From a virus: a stretch of 44,080 nt of DNA. Below the pieces are notes generated by a model, which saw nothing but the letters and a program-made list of their open reading frames with translations, was not told the DNA's origin and ran no database searches. Position numbers and translations under genes: made by a program. Shown here piece by piece: positions 7,100 through 13,165 of this stretch (position 1 is its first letter; the number at the start of each line of letters is the position of its first letter). The stretch covers positions 1 to 44,080 of the IMG/VR virus record IMGVR_UViG_3300025543_000056; one strand, given 5' to 3'.

Positions 7100-7551
7100 T
7101 GGATAACCAATATTATGAAATGCCTAAGTGGTCAACTTGGGAAATTGAAACTTGGAGAAGAAAAGATAGTGCAGATTTTGAAATGTACCGACAATTTAAG
7201 TGGGCAACGCTCAATACAGATGAGTTGGAATATATCAGCAGAGACAAAGATTTTGATGAATCTCTTTTTAAATTATTTCCAACTTGCCCAAAAGAAACAG
7301 GATTTTATATTTGTATTTTTTGCTCAATAGATTCTGGATGTGATATTTATAATTTCCCGTCTTGCGAAGATGAAGAAATATTAAAAGAGTATGAAAAATT
7401 GGTTAAAGAGGAAGATTGGCTAGATGTTCTGGAAGATATGGGATATGAGCAAGAAGAATCTGCAACATATTTTCAGTTAAAAAGAACGGGAGATTTTTCT
7501 TTTGATATAACCAAAGACTTTGAAAAGTATTTTGAGGAGAACGCCAAATGA
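7099..7551 (+). CDS. Hypothetical acidic, Trp/Tyr-rich protein
   Basis: A 150-aa acidic protein with an aromatic-rich N-terminus (EMPKWSTWEIETWRRK), a Cys-containing middle (FYICIFCSIDSGCDIYNF, residues about 73-90) and an acidic helical C-terminus. TAATG overlap with the preceding stop. The four Cys could bind metal but spacing does not fit a standard zinc finger. Not recognised. Confidence 0.65.
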   Translation: MDNQYYEMPKWSTWEIETWRRKDSADFEMYRQFKWATLNTDELEYISRDKDFDESLFKLFPTCPKETGFYICIFCSIDSGCDIYNFPSCEDEEILKEYEKLVKEEDWLDVLEDMGYEQEESATYFQLKRTGDFSFDITKDFEKYFEENAK

Positions 7552-7859
7552 TTATCTATACAATTCAAGTACAGGACGGAGAGCATACATATACTGAATG
7601 GGGATATTACGAAACATTTACATTAGAACAATATGAAAACGGAGAATTATCAGATCAAGAAATACTTTCCGAATTTTATAATATTCAATTTGAAGATACC
7701 GACATTATCGGTTATGACTTTGAAACTAGCAAAGAACCTATTACTGCATTTCTATCTAACAATAGAGAAAGTTATTGGGTGGATAATGCAATCGTTGAGA
7801 TTGATTCAGTTAAAGAAATAACCCCAAAACATTTAGAAATAATCCAGAGGTACTTATGA
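7548..7859 (+). CDS. Hypothetical acidic protein
   Basis: A 103-aa acidic protein, beta-rich at first (MIIYTIQVQDGEHTYTEWGY) and then helical. It overlaps both neighbours by ATGA. Its ribosome region GAGGAGAACG followed by CCAAATGA is an early, imperfect form of the junction motif that becomes regular from 8.5 kb onward. Not recognised. Confidence 0.65.
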   Translation: MIIYTIQVQDGEHTYTEWGYYETFTLEQYENGELSDQEILSEFYNIQFEDTDIIGYDFETSKEPITAFLSNNRESYWVDNAIVEIDSVKEITPKHLEIIQRYL

Positions 7860-8116
7860 ACCGACAACAAATGATAGACATTCTATTGGAAGAAAATGTG
7901 AATGGCGATTGGACGGACAATTATTACTTTGAAAAAGATAATATACATATAGTTTGGTGTGAAGCTTTGGAACTTTGGCTCATGCTGGATTACAAAACCT
8001 TTCCTAAAACTTTTGAATCTAGCTCTACCTTAGAGGAAGCATTTAAATATGTTTTTGAAGATCAATTATCAACCGAAGGAATAAAGCATTTTTTAGATGA
8101 AAGGGGGTTGCTCTAA
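7856..8116 (+). CDS. Hypothetical protein
   Basis: An 86-aa acidic helical protein. IHIVWCEALELWLMLDYK near residues 30-47 is hydrophobic but interrupted by charges, so not a membrane segment. It shares ATGA with the previous gene and TAATG with the next. No recognised family. Confidence 0.65.
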   Translation: MNRQQMIDILLEENVNGDWTDNYYFEKDNIHIVWCEALELWLMLDYKTFPKTFESSSTLEEAFKYVFEDQLSTEGIKHFLDERGLL

Positions 8117-8460
8117 TGGATATCGGCAACAGATGTGTGAATTGTGGTAAGGATACCTCGTTTGGTTCTGGACTATTTGTTAACAGGATTCCAGCAGACG
8201 CAGATTACGAATCCGATATCAACGACGAACAAGGCAATCCTATATTTGCAGACGGAGAATACAGAGACGGATATCTTTGTCCCGATTGCTCAGCTTTACC
8301 TTGCGACAGATGTGATGAAATGATTCCCCTAGACGAAGATTTAACCCCGATTGATTTATATGGTATTGAAGATGAAAGAAGTACCAGAAACTTCTCAGAC
8401 GGCTCTTACAGAGTTCATGCTAAATGCTTGACCAAGGAAGAAGCTAAATGTTTGAGTTAG
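8116..8460 (+). CDS. Zinc-ribbon protein of the CxxCGKDTxFGSGxFVNR type
   Basis: A 114-aa protein with CVNCGKDTSFGSGLFVNRIP at residues 7-26 and further Cys pairs CPDC (about 55-58) and CDRC (about 63-66), plus a late HAKC. This block is familiar to me from small conserved phage and plasmid proteins of unknown function. The Cys spacing suggests one or two structural zinc sites. It may bind nucleic acid or a host protein; no catalytic residues are visible. It overlaps the preceding gene by one base. Confidence 0.75.
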   Translation: MDIGNRCVNCGKDTSFGSGLFVNRIPADADYESDINDEQGNPIFADGEYRDGYLCPDCSALPCDRCDEMIPLDEDLTPIDLYGIEDERSTRNFSDGSYRVHAKCLTKEEAKCLS

Positions 8461-8528
8461 CCATTTTAATATTAATGATTTTATTTGTAATAGATAACAA
8501 AACCGAGGAAAACGAAGATGATAACTAA
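8448..8528 (+). CDS. 26-residue membrane micropeptide
   Basis: Starts inside the end of the zinc-ribbon gene (ATG 8448, with AAGGAAGAAG upstream) and reads MFELAILILMILFVIDN followed by an acidic tail KTEENEDDN. A single hydrophobic helix with a charged C-terminus. Its tail is encoded by the first good copy of the junction motif. A chance frame is possible, but without it there would be a 57-base hole in an otherwise overlapping array. Confidence 0.5.
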   Translation: MFELAILILMILFVIDNKTEENEDDN

Positions 8529-8715
8529 AGAAGAATTAGAAAAAAATGATTGGACTGTAGTACCAAAAGGTGTCTGGTTTGGAGTGGACTTTGCAGAAAG
8601 CCATAAAGTAAATGTCCTTAACATACTTGCAGATTTATTAGAATTAGATACAGATGCAGAGGGATATAACTTTGTTGTATGTGCTTATAAAAAACAGGAA
8701 AACGAAGATGAATGA
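8518..8715 (+). CDS. Small hypothetical protein with ENEDE tail
   Basis: A 65-aa acidic protein; the middle is hydrophobic-helical (VNVLNILADLLELD). It ends KKQENEDE, whose last codons are the ribosome site and start of the next gene. No recognised family. Confidence 0.6.
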   Translation: MITKEELEKNDWTVVPKGVWFGVDFAESHKVNVLNILADLLELDTDAEGYNFVVCAYKKQENEDE

Positions 8716-8959
8716 TGGAGTAGAAAAAATAGTATCGCCTTTACGAAAGGCGATGAGTGAACTTGATTATGCAATCCCAGAGTATGTTTTTGATTCAGAA
8801 GATGGAAATAAAATACATGATCTGATTCAAAAAGTTTGGGATGAAATAGATAACTTAGAATACAAAGATATGACTTGGGATAGCCTAGCAGAGCAAGGTC
8901 ATTCCCCTCAGATGATTGAAAGTATTTTGGCAAAACAGGAGGCCGAAGATGAGACTTAA
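8708..8959 (+). CDS. Small hypothetical protein
   Basis: An 83-aa acidic helical protein starting MNDGVEKIVSPLRKAMSE. I chose ATG 8708, inside the junction motif, rather than the longer frame from 8654. It ends QEAEDET from the next junction copy. Not recognised. Confidence 0.6.
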   Translation: MNDGVEKIVSPLRKAMSELDYAIPEYVFDSEDGNKIHDLIQKVWDEIDNLEYKDMTWDSLAEQGHSPQMIESILAKQEAEDET

Positions 8960-9257
8960 TATTTCTGGTACAGAATATGAATTATCAGATAATCATTTTG
9001 ATAAATTTAATAAAAAGTTTAACCATATATCTGATGAACAAATTGAATATGAATTTAAAACTTTTGGTTGGGAAGTAGAATACAACAATATTGCAGTATG
9101 GGATTTAACTTTTTACAGATGTGATGATGACGGCAATGAACTCAAAGATAAAAGCGGAAAAGTAATTACTTATAATGCAGAAGCCGTTGATTGTTCCTAT
9201 TTGGCAGAGGGATTAGATATTGACGACCTAGAGGAGATAGAAGATGAAAACATTTAA
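8949..9257 (+). CDS. Small hypothetical protein
   Basis: A 102-aa acidic protein with a beta-looking N-terminus (MRLNISGTEYELSDNHF) and a start inside the junction motif (ATG 8949). It ends LEEIEDENI, the tail coming from the next, more diverged junction copy (GAGGAGATAGAAGATGA). No recognised family. Confidence 0.6.
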   Translation: MRLNISGTEYELSDNHFDKFNKKFNHISDEQIEYEFKTFGWEVEYNNIAVWDLTFYRCDDDGNELKDKSGKVITYNAEAVDCSYLAEGLDIDDLEEIEDENI

Positions 9258-9450
9258 AGTGATTACAAGTTGGACAGGTTATTCAGAAATAACTGTTCAA
9301 GCTGAAAACGAAGAACAAGCTAGGCTGTTAGTTGAAAAAGGCGAATACGATACCGATAACGAAGTCTTAACAGGCAACGGACTAGGTTATGGTTATGAGA
9401 ATGAAACAATTATCAAGGTTATAGATACCGAGGAGAACGAAGATGAGTAA
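9244..9450 (+). CDS. Small beta-sandwich-like protein (DpnD/PcfM-like pattern)
   Basis: A 68-aa protein beginning MKTFKVITSWTGYSEITVQA followed by ENEEQARLLVEKGE. The order strand-strand-(A)EN-E-EEA helix resembles the DpnD/PcfM-type small domain found in phages and conjugative elements. This is a pattern-level resemblance only. It ends EENEDE from the next junction copy. Confidence 0.6.
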   Translation: MKTFKVITSWTGYSEITVQAENEEQARLLVEKGEYDTDNEVLTGNGLGYGYENETIIKVIDTEENEDE

Positions 9451-9613
9451 AACTATGTGTTGCTCTGTTTGTAAGCAAGATAATATTTCTTGGCGAGTAT
9501 GGGCAGATGAATTAAATAATGTTAATGGCAGTTGCGAAGACAAATTTGTTTATTGTGATAATTGCGAAGATGAAACTATAGCTATTTTTAAGGAGAACGA
9601 AGATGAAAGTTAG
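9443..9613 (+). CDS. Small zinc-ribbon protein
   Basis: A 56-aa protein, MSKTMCCSVCKQDNISW at the start and CEDKFVYCDNCEDE near residues 32-45. Two CxxC pairs about 33 residues apart make a zinc ribbon likely. It starts in one junction copy and ends KENEDES in the next. Function unknown. Confidence 0.6.
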   Translation: MSKTMCCSVCKQDNISWRVWADELNNVNGSCEDKFVYCDNCEDETIAIFKENEDES

Positions 9614-9773
9614 AAAATGCAAGAACGCAGAATTAGATGCAAAGAATAAAACAGCTTTGTATTTAGATGATTTTGATAGCCTTGAAGCTTGGCAAAGTGT
9701 TTGCAAAAGTTTTAATGTTCCTATTAACGCAGATCAAATTTATTTTGATGCTGAAAATATAACTTACTGCTAA
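9603..9773 (+). CDS. Small hypothetical protein
   Basis: A 56-aa protein, MKVRKCKNAELDAKNKTALY at the start, then DDFDSLEAWQSVCKSF and a C-terminal ITYC. Unlike its neighbours it stops 12 bases before the next start, so the next junction copy is purely non-coding here. Not recognised. Confidence 0.55.
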   Translation: MKVRKCKNAELDAKNKTALYLDDFDSLEAWQSVCKSFNVPINADQIYFDAENITYC

Positions 9774-9785
9774 AGGAAACCGAAG

Positions 9786-9938
9786 ATGAATAGAGGTTGT
9801 TGCAACGAGTGTGGCTATAAAGCTGATTATATTATTGATAATAATAATTATGCAGATAATGGCTACAAAGATTTAAACCAAGTGCCAAAAGATAAAATGC
9901 TTTGTGGCGTATGTTATGAGGACAACGAAGATGAGTAA
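9786..9938 (+). CDS. Small zinc-ribbon protein
   Basis: A 50-aa protein, MNRGCCNECGYKADYI at the start and MLCGVCYEDNEDE at the end. The two CxxC pairs (about C6/C9 and C41/C44) suit a zinc ribbon. It is the second small zinc-ribbon gene in 500 bases, but outside the Cys pairs it is not similar enough to the 9443 gene to be an obvious duplicate. Confidence 0.55.
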   Translation: MNRGCCNECGYKADYIIDNNNYADNGYKDLNQVPKDKMLCGVCYEDNEDE

Positions 9939-10125
9939 TAAACTAACAGTAGAACAAATCAAAGACAGGTTGTTTGAAGTTGAAAGCAGATACTATAAAG
10001 GTTGGAAAGAGAATGAGTATTGGTGGCGAGTGAGTGGTGATGTTCACCCAACAGACAGACGACTATGGACAAGATATATAAATTTACTTAATAAAAGAAA
10101 ACAGGAGACCGAAGATAAGGACTAA
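9931..10125 (+). CDS. Small hypothetical protein, last gene of the array
   Basis: A 64-aa protein with a Trp-rich centre (YYKGWKENEYWWRVSGD) and a basic stretch RRLWTRYINLLNKRK. It ends QETEDKD, coded by a decayed junction copy. Its stop (10123-10125) shares bases with the stop of terS on the other strand, so the two operons meet with no spacer or terminator. Confidence 0.6.
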   Translation: MSNKLTVEQIKDRLFEVESRYYKGWKENEYWWRVSGDVHPTDRRLWTRYINLLNKRKQETEDKD

Positions 10126-10778
10126 TCCTCGTCCTCGTCTTTTGCTTCCTCTGGTATAGGTCTGGCCTTCTTAGATTTCTTAACAATTTTTTCCTCAACA
10201 ATTTCCCCGACTTCTATTTCTTCCCTCCCCGACAGATCCTCAATCTCAATTTCCGACTTATGTTCAATAGCTTGCTTCCCGAGTAAATCGGCGAGACGTC
10301 TTTCAACTTCATCCCGACTCATTTGATCGACCTTGCCATGCAATACTTCCCGACGATCAACAATAAGGCCCCCGACTTTCAAAAGTAAATTCTGCGCGTT
10401 AATCGCCGCTGTAAAATTACCTGCACTCCAGGCATCATCTCTAAGCTTATACAAATCCTCAACTGCGCCCTCATGCGTAAGCTCAAACTTCTTTTTCGCT
10501 TCCGCCATCAATCTTTCATATTCTCTATACACGTGCTGATACTTTCCATTTGGCCCCATGTACCGACTAACAACCTTTGGATTCTTAAAGCCTGCCTTCT
10601 TAGCCGCTTCTGCAAAAGTAAGTGTAGGATCGTTGACTGCATTCCAGACTAACAAACGCTGTCGCTTGGTTAGATTCTTCTCGTTATGATTCATATACTC
10701 AACTGGCATATCTTCTGCATCTGCTAATGTAGGCTCAACCTTCACTTTCTGTCTGATCCTCGATTCGTCCTTGCTCAT
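10122..10778 (-). CDS. terS: Terminase small subunit
   Basis: A 218-aa protein with LTKRQRLLVWNAVNDPTLTF at about 36-55, followed by AEAAKKAGFKNPKVVSRYMG, a helix-turn-helix-like unit typical of TerS. A second block, NFTAAINAQNLLLKVGG, and then DQMSRDEVERRLADLLG, is also typical of this family. The C-terminal 50 residues are low-complexity and highly charged. TerS recognises the packaging site and loads TerL. Here it is about 9.8 kb from terL, just downstream of the TGACAAAA repeat array. The gene itself carries an excess of CCCGAC words on the plus strand. Confidence 0.82.
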   Translation of the reverse strand: MSKDESRIRQKVKVEPTLADAEDMPVEYMNHNEKNLTKRQRLLVWNAVNDPTLTFAEAAKKAGFKNPKVVSRYMGPNGKYQHVYREYERLMAEAKKKFELTHEGAVEDLYKLRDDAWSAGNFTAAINAQNLLLKVGGLIVDRREVLHGKVDQMSRDEVERRLADLLGKQAIEHKSEIEIEDLSGREEIEVGEIVEEKIVKKSKKARPIPEEAKDEDED

Positions 10779-10905
10779 TTCTCACCTTATAGCTAATTAG
10801 CGTTCCGTTAAAATACCTGACTAATTCTACTACATCTGGTCTTTCAAGCAAATCTATAACTTCTTGAGGTAAAACCTCCCGACATTTTTTTACTAATTTA
10901 TACAT
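10735..10905 (-). CDS. Small hypothetical protein upstream of terS
   Basis: A 56-aa protein starting MYKLVKKCREVLPQEVIDLL. I chose ATG 10905 (GTAGGAGAAGAT ribosome site directly before it) over a TTG start at 10938 that lies inside the repeat array. Its last 44 bases overlap the terS start, suggesting coupling. It could be a partner of TerS or a repressor of the array region, but that is only positional inference. Confidence 0.6.
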   Translation of the reverse strand: MYKLVKKCREVLPQEVIDLLERPDVVELVRYFNGTLISYKVRNEQGRIEDQTESEG

Positions 10906-10917
10906 ATCTTCTCCTAC

Positions 10918-11247
10918 TTTTGTCAGAGCTCTTGACAAAACTCTGACAAAACTATCAGTACCTCTCTAAGCCCTACTAATATAATAAATAATAATATATA
11001 TGTTTATATATATATACCTTATTTATTAGTTTTGTCATACTTTTTCTTACCTACCCTTTTCTTTTACGATTATGAGGTAAATATGAGGGTTATTTTAAGG
11101 GTATCCTGACAAAATGACAAAACGCCTAAAGTGCATTCTTATCACGTTTCTAGCTGTCAGAGACTTCTGACACTCTGACAAAACTAAGCCAATTCCAGCC
11201 AAAATCGACCCAAAAGGGGGTACTTTTGTCAGAAAAGTTTGACAAAA
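10918..11247. repeat. TGACAAAA iteron array with AT-rich core (origin or pac candidate)
   Basis: Nine exact copies of TGACAAAA. Plus strand: 10933-10940, 10944-10951, 11107-11114, 11115-11122, 11176-11183, 11240-11247. Minus strand: 10918-10925, 11030-11037, 11224-11231. Six extend to TGACAAAACT. The first and last pairs are inverted repeats (10918/10933 with a 7-base spacer, 11224/11240 with 8), so they frame the array. Between them is a nearly pure A/T stretch (10974-11029), as in DNA-unwinding elements. The region (10906-11247) has no gene. Confidence 0.85.
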
Positions 11248-11517
11248 CTATTCGGGATCGTCTGAAAGAAAATCTGGGGTAAAAACGATTTCTTTTTCTA
11301 GGCCAAACTCTGCGTTAAGTATGTCGTCGATTTTTCTCACGCCTTCTTCGACCGATTGCGCGTAATTGAGAGTTTCGGTTACGCCGTAAGTAAAGATCAA
11401 CAAAGCGGTAAACTCTGCGTCTGCGCCTCTAGAAATAAAATCTTCAAAGAGTGTATCGAGTCTGCGTCGACCTTCTTCGATGGTGGGTGGGCCTTTTTCC
11501 ATTTTTACTATCTTCAT
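11248..11517 (-). CDS. Hypothetical acidic protein
   Basis: An 89-aa acidic, mainly helical protein (RRRLDTLFEDFISRGADAE; then TETLNYAQSVEEGVRKIDD). Its stop borders the last iteron copy at 11247, so the transcript would run into the repeat array. Not recognised. The ribosome site (AGG, 4 bases from ATG) is weak and an internal ATG at codon 6 is an alternative start. Confidence 0.65.
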   Translation of the reverse strand: MKIVKMEKGPPTIEEGRRRLDTLFEDFISRGADAEFTALLIFTYGVTETLNYAQSVEEGVRKIDDILNAEFGLEKEIVFTPDFLSDDPE

Positions 11518-11531
11518 ACCTAAAGTGTAGC

Positions 11532-11756
11532 TTATAAATCTTCATATGGGTATAACCAGATAGGTGTGTTTTCTCCAACGTAAGCGCCAGAGACGTTAAA
11601 TTCAAAATATTCTATGGCTTCTAGCTCGCTCATGTCGTGATCTTTGATAAGAATATCAATGCACTTGTTGGCGTCGTAGATTAATCTTTGGCCGCTGGTT
11701 GCGATATCGTCAGCCATACCGATAATGGCTTCGTCAAATCCGTCTGCTTTTAACAT
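11532..11756 (-). CDS. Conserved phage hypothetical (YDxxKCIxIL / EYFEFNVxGAYVGE family)
   Basis: A 74-aa protein: LIYDANKCIDILIKDHDMS then LEAIEYFEFNVSGAYVGENT and PIWL. I recall this pattern in a small uncharacterised protein present in many phages. I chose ATG 11756, with GGAG at good spacing, rather than the longer frame from 11807. Two hairpins lie in the leader (11776-11840). Function unknown. Confidence 0.75.
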   Translation of the reverse strand: MLKADGFDEAIIGMADDIATSGQRLIYDANKCIDILIKDHDMSELEAIEYFEFNVSGAYVGENTPIWLYPYEDL

Positions 11757-11775
11757 GTGATCTCCAATAAAAGGT

Positions 11776-11840
11776 GAGGTGTGTATCGTTGCAAGACTAC
11801 ACCTCAAAGTCCCTGGAGACGAGTATGAATTAAACTCGTC
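11776..11840 (-). promoter_or_regulatory. Two leader hairpins before the 74-aa conserved gene
   Basis: GAGGTGT (11776-11782) pairs with ACACCTC (11799-11805) and GACGAGT (11818-11824) pairs with ACTCGTC (11834-11840). Both stems are 7 bp and perfect, in the 135-base spacer between genes. No U-run follows either on the minus strand, so they are not classical terminators. They may be processing sites or a translation control element. Confidence 0.4.
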
Positions 11841-11891
11841 GCAACTGCACTTCTATTGTTTATACAAGCCGAATGAATTGCCTGTTCGCGA

Positions 11892-12080
11892 TTAGCCGTC
11901 GCCGTATTTCCAACGGCACTCTTCCTTGTAATCATCCCAAGTCTGTCTAATCAATCCTGGTGAATACAGGTAATTGATGTCATACATGCGATCGCAAAAC
12001 TCTGTAAAGTTATCGCAATCACCTACGACTATCTGAGCATCTGCTTGAATGTCGATAAGTAAATCTCCTGTTCGACTCAT
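11892..12080 (-). CDS. Small hypothetical protein
   Basis: A 62-aa acidic protein with LLIDIQADAQIVVGDCDNF in the first half and a Trp/Tyr-rich end (RQTWDDYKEECRWKYGDG). A strong ribosome site (AGGAGGAGAT) lies right before the start. I recall a similar short phage protein with the WDxYKxE..W ending, function unknown. Confidence 0.65.
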   Translation of the reverse strand: MSRTGDLLIDIQADAQIVVGDCDNFTEFCDRMYDINYLYSPGLIRQTWDDYKEECRWKYGDG

Positions 12081-12088
12081 ATCTCCTC

Positions 12089-12343
12089 CTATATCTTTTT
12101 TTTGTAGTTGCTACTACTAATGATCTCTGCAAACGCCACGCCGATAACTTTGTGGAGTTTACCCTCTAACAAGAAAGCCTGTCTTTCAAACTCTTCTTGT
12201 TCCTTTGCTGTCATTTGATTCCAATCAACAATGACAGCCTCTGGATTTTTAACAACTTGATTGACCCAAGCAATAACCACGTCAGACAATTCATGTTTGA
12301 CCTTGGTTCTGACTGTGACTTTTTTGCCTTGATACTCAACCAT
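12089..12343 (-). CDS. Small hypothetical protein
   Basis: An 84-aa protein, basic at the N-terminus (MVEYQGKKVTVRTKVKHELS) and with a WNQMTAKEQEEFERQ helix in the middle. It starts one base after the previous stop. Not recognised; translation is supported by spacing and operon continuity. Confidence 0.6.
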   Translation of the reverse strand: MVEYQGKKVTVRTKVKHELSDVVIAWVNQVVKNPEAVIVDWNQMTAKEQEEFERQAFLLEGKLHKVIGVAFAEIISSSNYKKKI

Positions 12344-12344
12344 G

Positions 12345-12563
12345 TTAATGCGTTTTAACTTTTCTCTTTTCGACCTCGGCTAGATTATTGACCATATCAA
12401 TTAAGCGATCCTTGTCAGCTTCTATCTGTTGCAAGGTTGCGTCTGAATTAGAAATCTCAACGCTAGCGGACTGCAAATAAACTTTAATCATTTGGCATAC
12501 CAGTTGTTGTAAGTAATCTCTGGTGTGGTCCACGTAATCTGACATCTTTTTATCTATCGTCAT
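12345..12563 (-). CDS. Small helical protein, first gene of the minus operon
   Basis: A 72-aa mostly helical protein (DYVDHTRDYLQQLVCQMIKV; then EADKDRLIDMVNNLAEVEK). GGAG precedes the start by 6 bases. It heads the operon that continues to terS. Not recognised. Confidence 0.6.
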   Translation of the reverse strand: MTIDKKMSDYVDHTRDYLQQLVCQMIKVYLQSASVEISNSDATLQQIEADKDRLIDMVNNLAEVEKRKVKTH

Positions 12564-12591
12564 TTATGTTCTCCAAAATAAATATACCCTT

Positions 12592-12619
12592 AGTATATCA
12601 AAAGGTGTTTACAAAGCAA
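12592..12619 (-). promoter_or_regulatory. Promoter for the 12563-10122 operon
   Basis: On the minus strand TTGCTT (12614-12619), 16 bases, TATACT (12592-12597). The -35 box lies directly back-to-back with that of the plus-strand promoter at 12608-12636, so one regulator could control both directions. Confidence 0.5.
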
Positions 12620-12636
12620 CTGAAATTTTATACTAT
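12608..12636 (+). promoter_or_regulatory. Promoter for the replication operon
   Basis: TTTACA (12608-12613), 17 bases, TACTAT (12631-12636); a shifted TATACT two bases earlier gives 15-base spacing. The ribosome site GAGGAGA and ATG 12666 follow within 30 bases. Confidence 0.5.
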
Positions 12637-12665
12637 TAATAAAACAATTAATCGAGGAGAAGATT

Positions 12666-12857
12666 ATGCCAATGACAGAAATAGATTTTATTAGGGAAGG
12701 TATGAAAGCTTTACAGCCAGGATTACCAGCTCCCAAGCATACTGCGGATGTAGAAGATGACATGCAATCAACCGAAAGGTTGAGCAAGTTTGTTGAATAC
12801 ATTCGTCAACATCACCCAGCTTTATTTGAGCATGCTTATAAGGAGGCATCCAAATGA
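12666..12857 (+). CDS. Small hypothetical protein, first gene of replication operon
   Basis: A 63-aa protein, IDFIREGMKALQPGLPAP in the first half and a helical, His-rich end (YIRQHHPALFEHAYKEA). Ribosome site GAGGAGAAG 5 bases before ATG. Overlaps the next gene by ATGA. Not recognised. Confidence 0.6.
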   Translation: MPMTEIDFIREGMKALQPGLPAPKHTADVEDDMQSTERLSKFVEYIRQHHPALFEHAYKEASK

Positions 12858-13165
12858 GTAACAGCGATCAGAAAATAAATAAACATTTTGATGTGTGGCA
12901 CTTGTCAGACATTATAGAAATATCTGGTATGTATGTTTGTCAAACATCCAAAGATTTGATTAGTTTGGGAAACACAAATCCTTACGATAGTTGCCACATA
13001 GATATTTGGTTTAAGCCTAGAAAAAAACCAGAAATTGTTATTGCTTTTAGCGACCATTTAGATGCGCCAGATAAAAAAACAGGGTACGCAATTGAGTGTT
13101 GGGCTAAGACTCATGGTTTTGATTTTTCTATTAGAGAATATGAGGAGGATAACTGCGTTGCTTGA
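12854..13165 (+). CDS. Hypothetical protein
   Basis: A 103-aa protein with scattered Cys and aromatic residues (HIDIWFKPRKKPEIVIAFSD near residue 48). Possibly an alpha/beta single domain. It overlaps the previous gene by ATGA. No recognised family. Confidence 0.6.
   Translation: MSNSDQKINKHFDVWHLSDIIEISGMYVCQTSKDLISLGNTNPYDSCHIDIWFKPRKKPEIVIAFSDHLDAPDKKTGYAIECWAKTHGFDFSIREYEEDNCVA

Larger units (their letters stand above)
8502..10118 (+). repeat. Repeated gene-junction motif, consensus GGAGAACGAAGATGA
   Basis: Nine copies at gene starts, ending near 8519, 8709, 8950, 9245, 9444, 9604, 9787, 9932 and 10116. Forms include GAGGAAAACGAAGATGA, CAGGAGGCCGAAGATGA, GAGGAGAACGAAGATGA, AAGGAGAACGAAGATGA and GAGGACAACGAAGATGA. 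Each carries the Shine-Dalgarno of the next gene and its ATG, and most also encode the acidic C-terminus (ENEDE or similar) of the previous gene. Copy 7 (9774-9789) lies outside any gene yet keeps the sequence. Copy 9 (10103-10117) reads GAAGATAAGG, so its ATG is lost and no gene follows. Confidence 0.85.
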
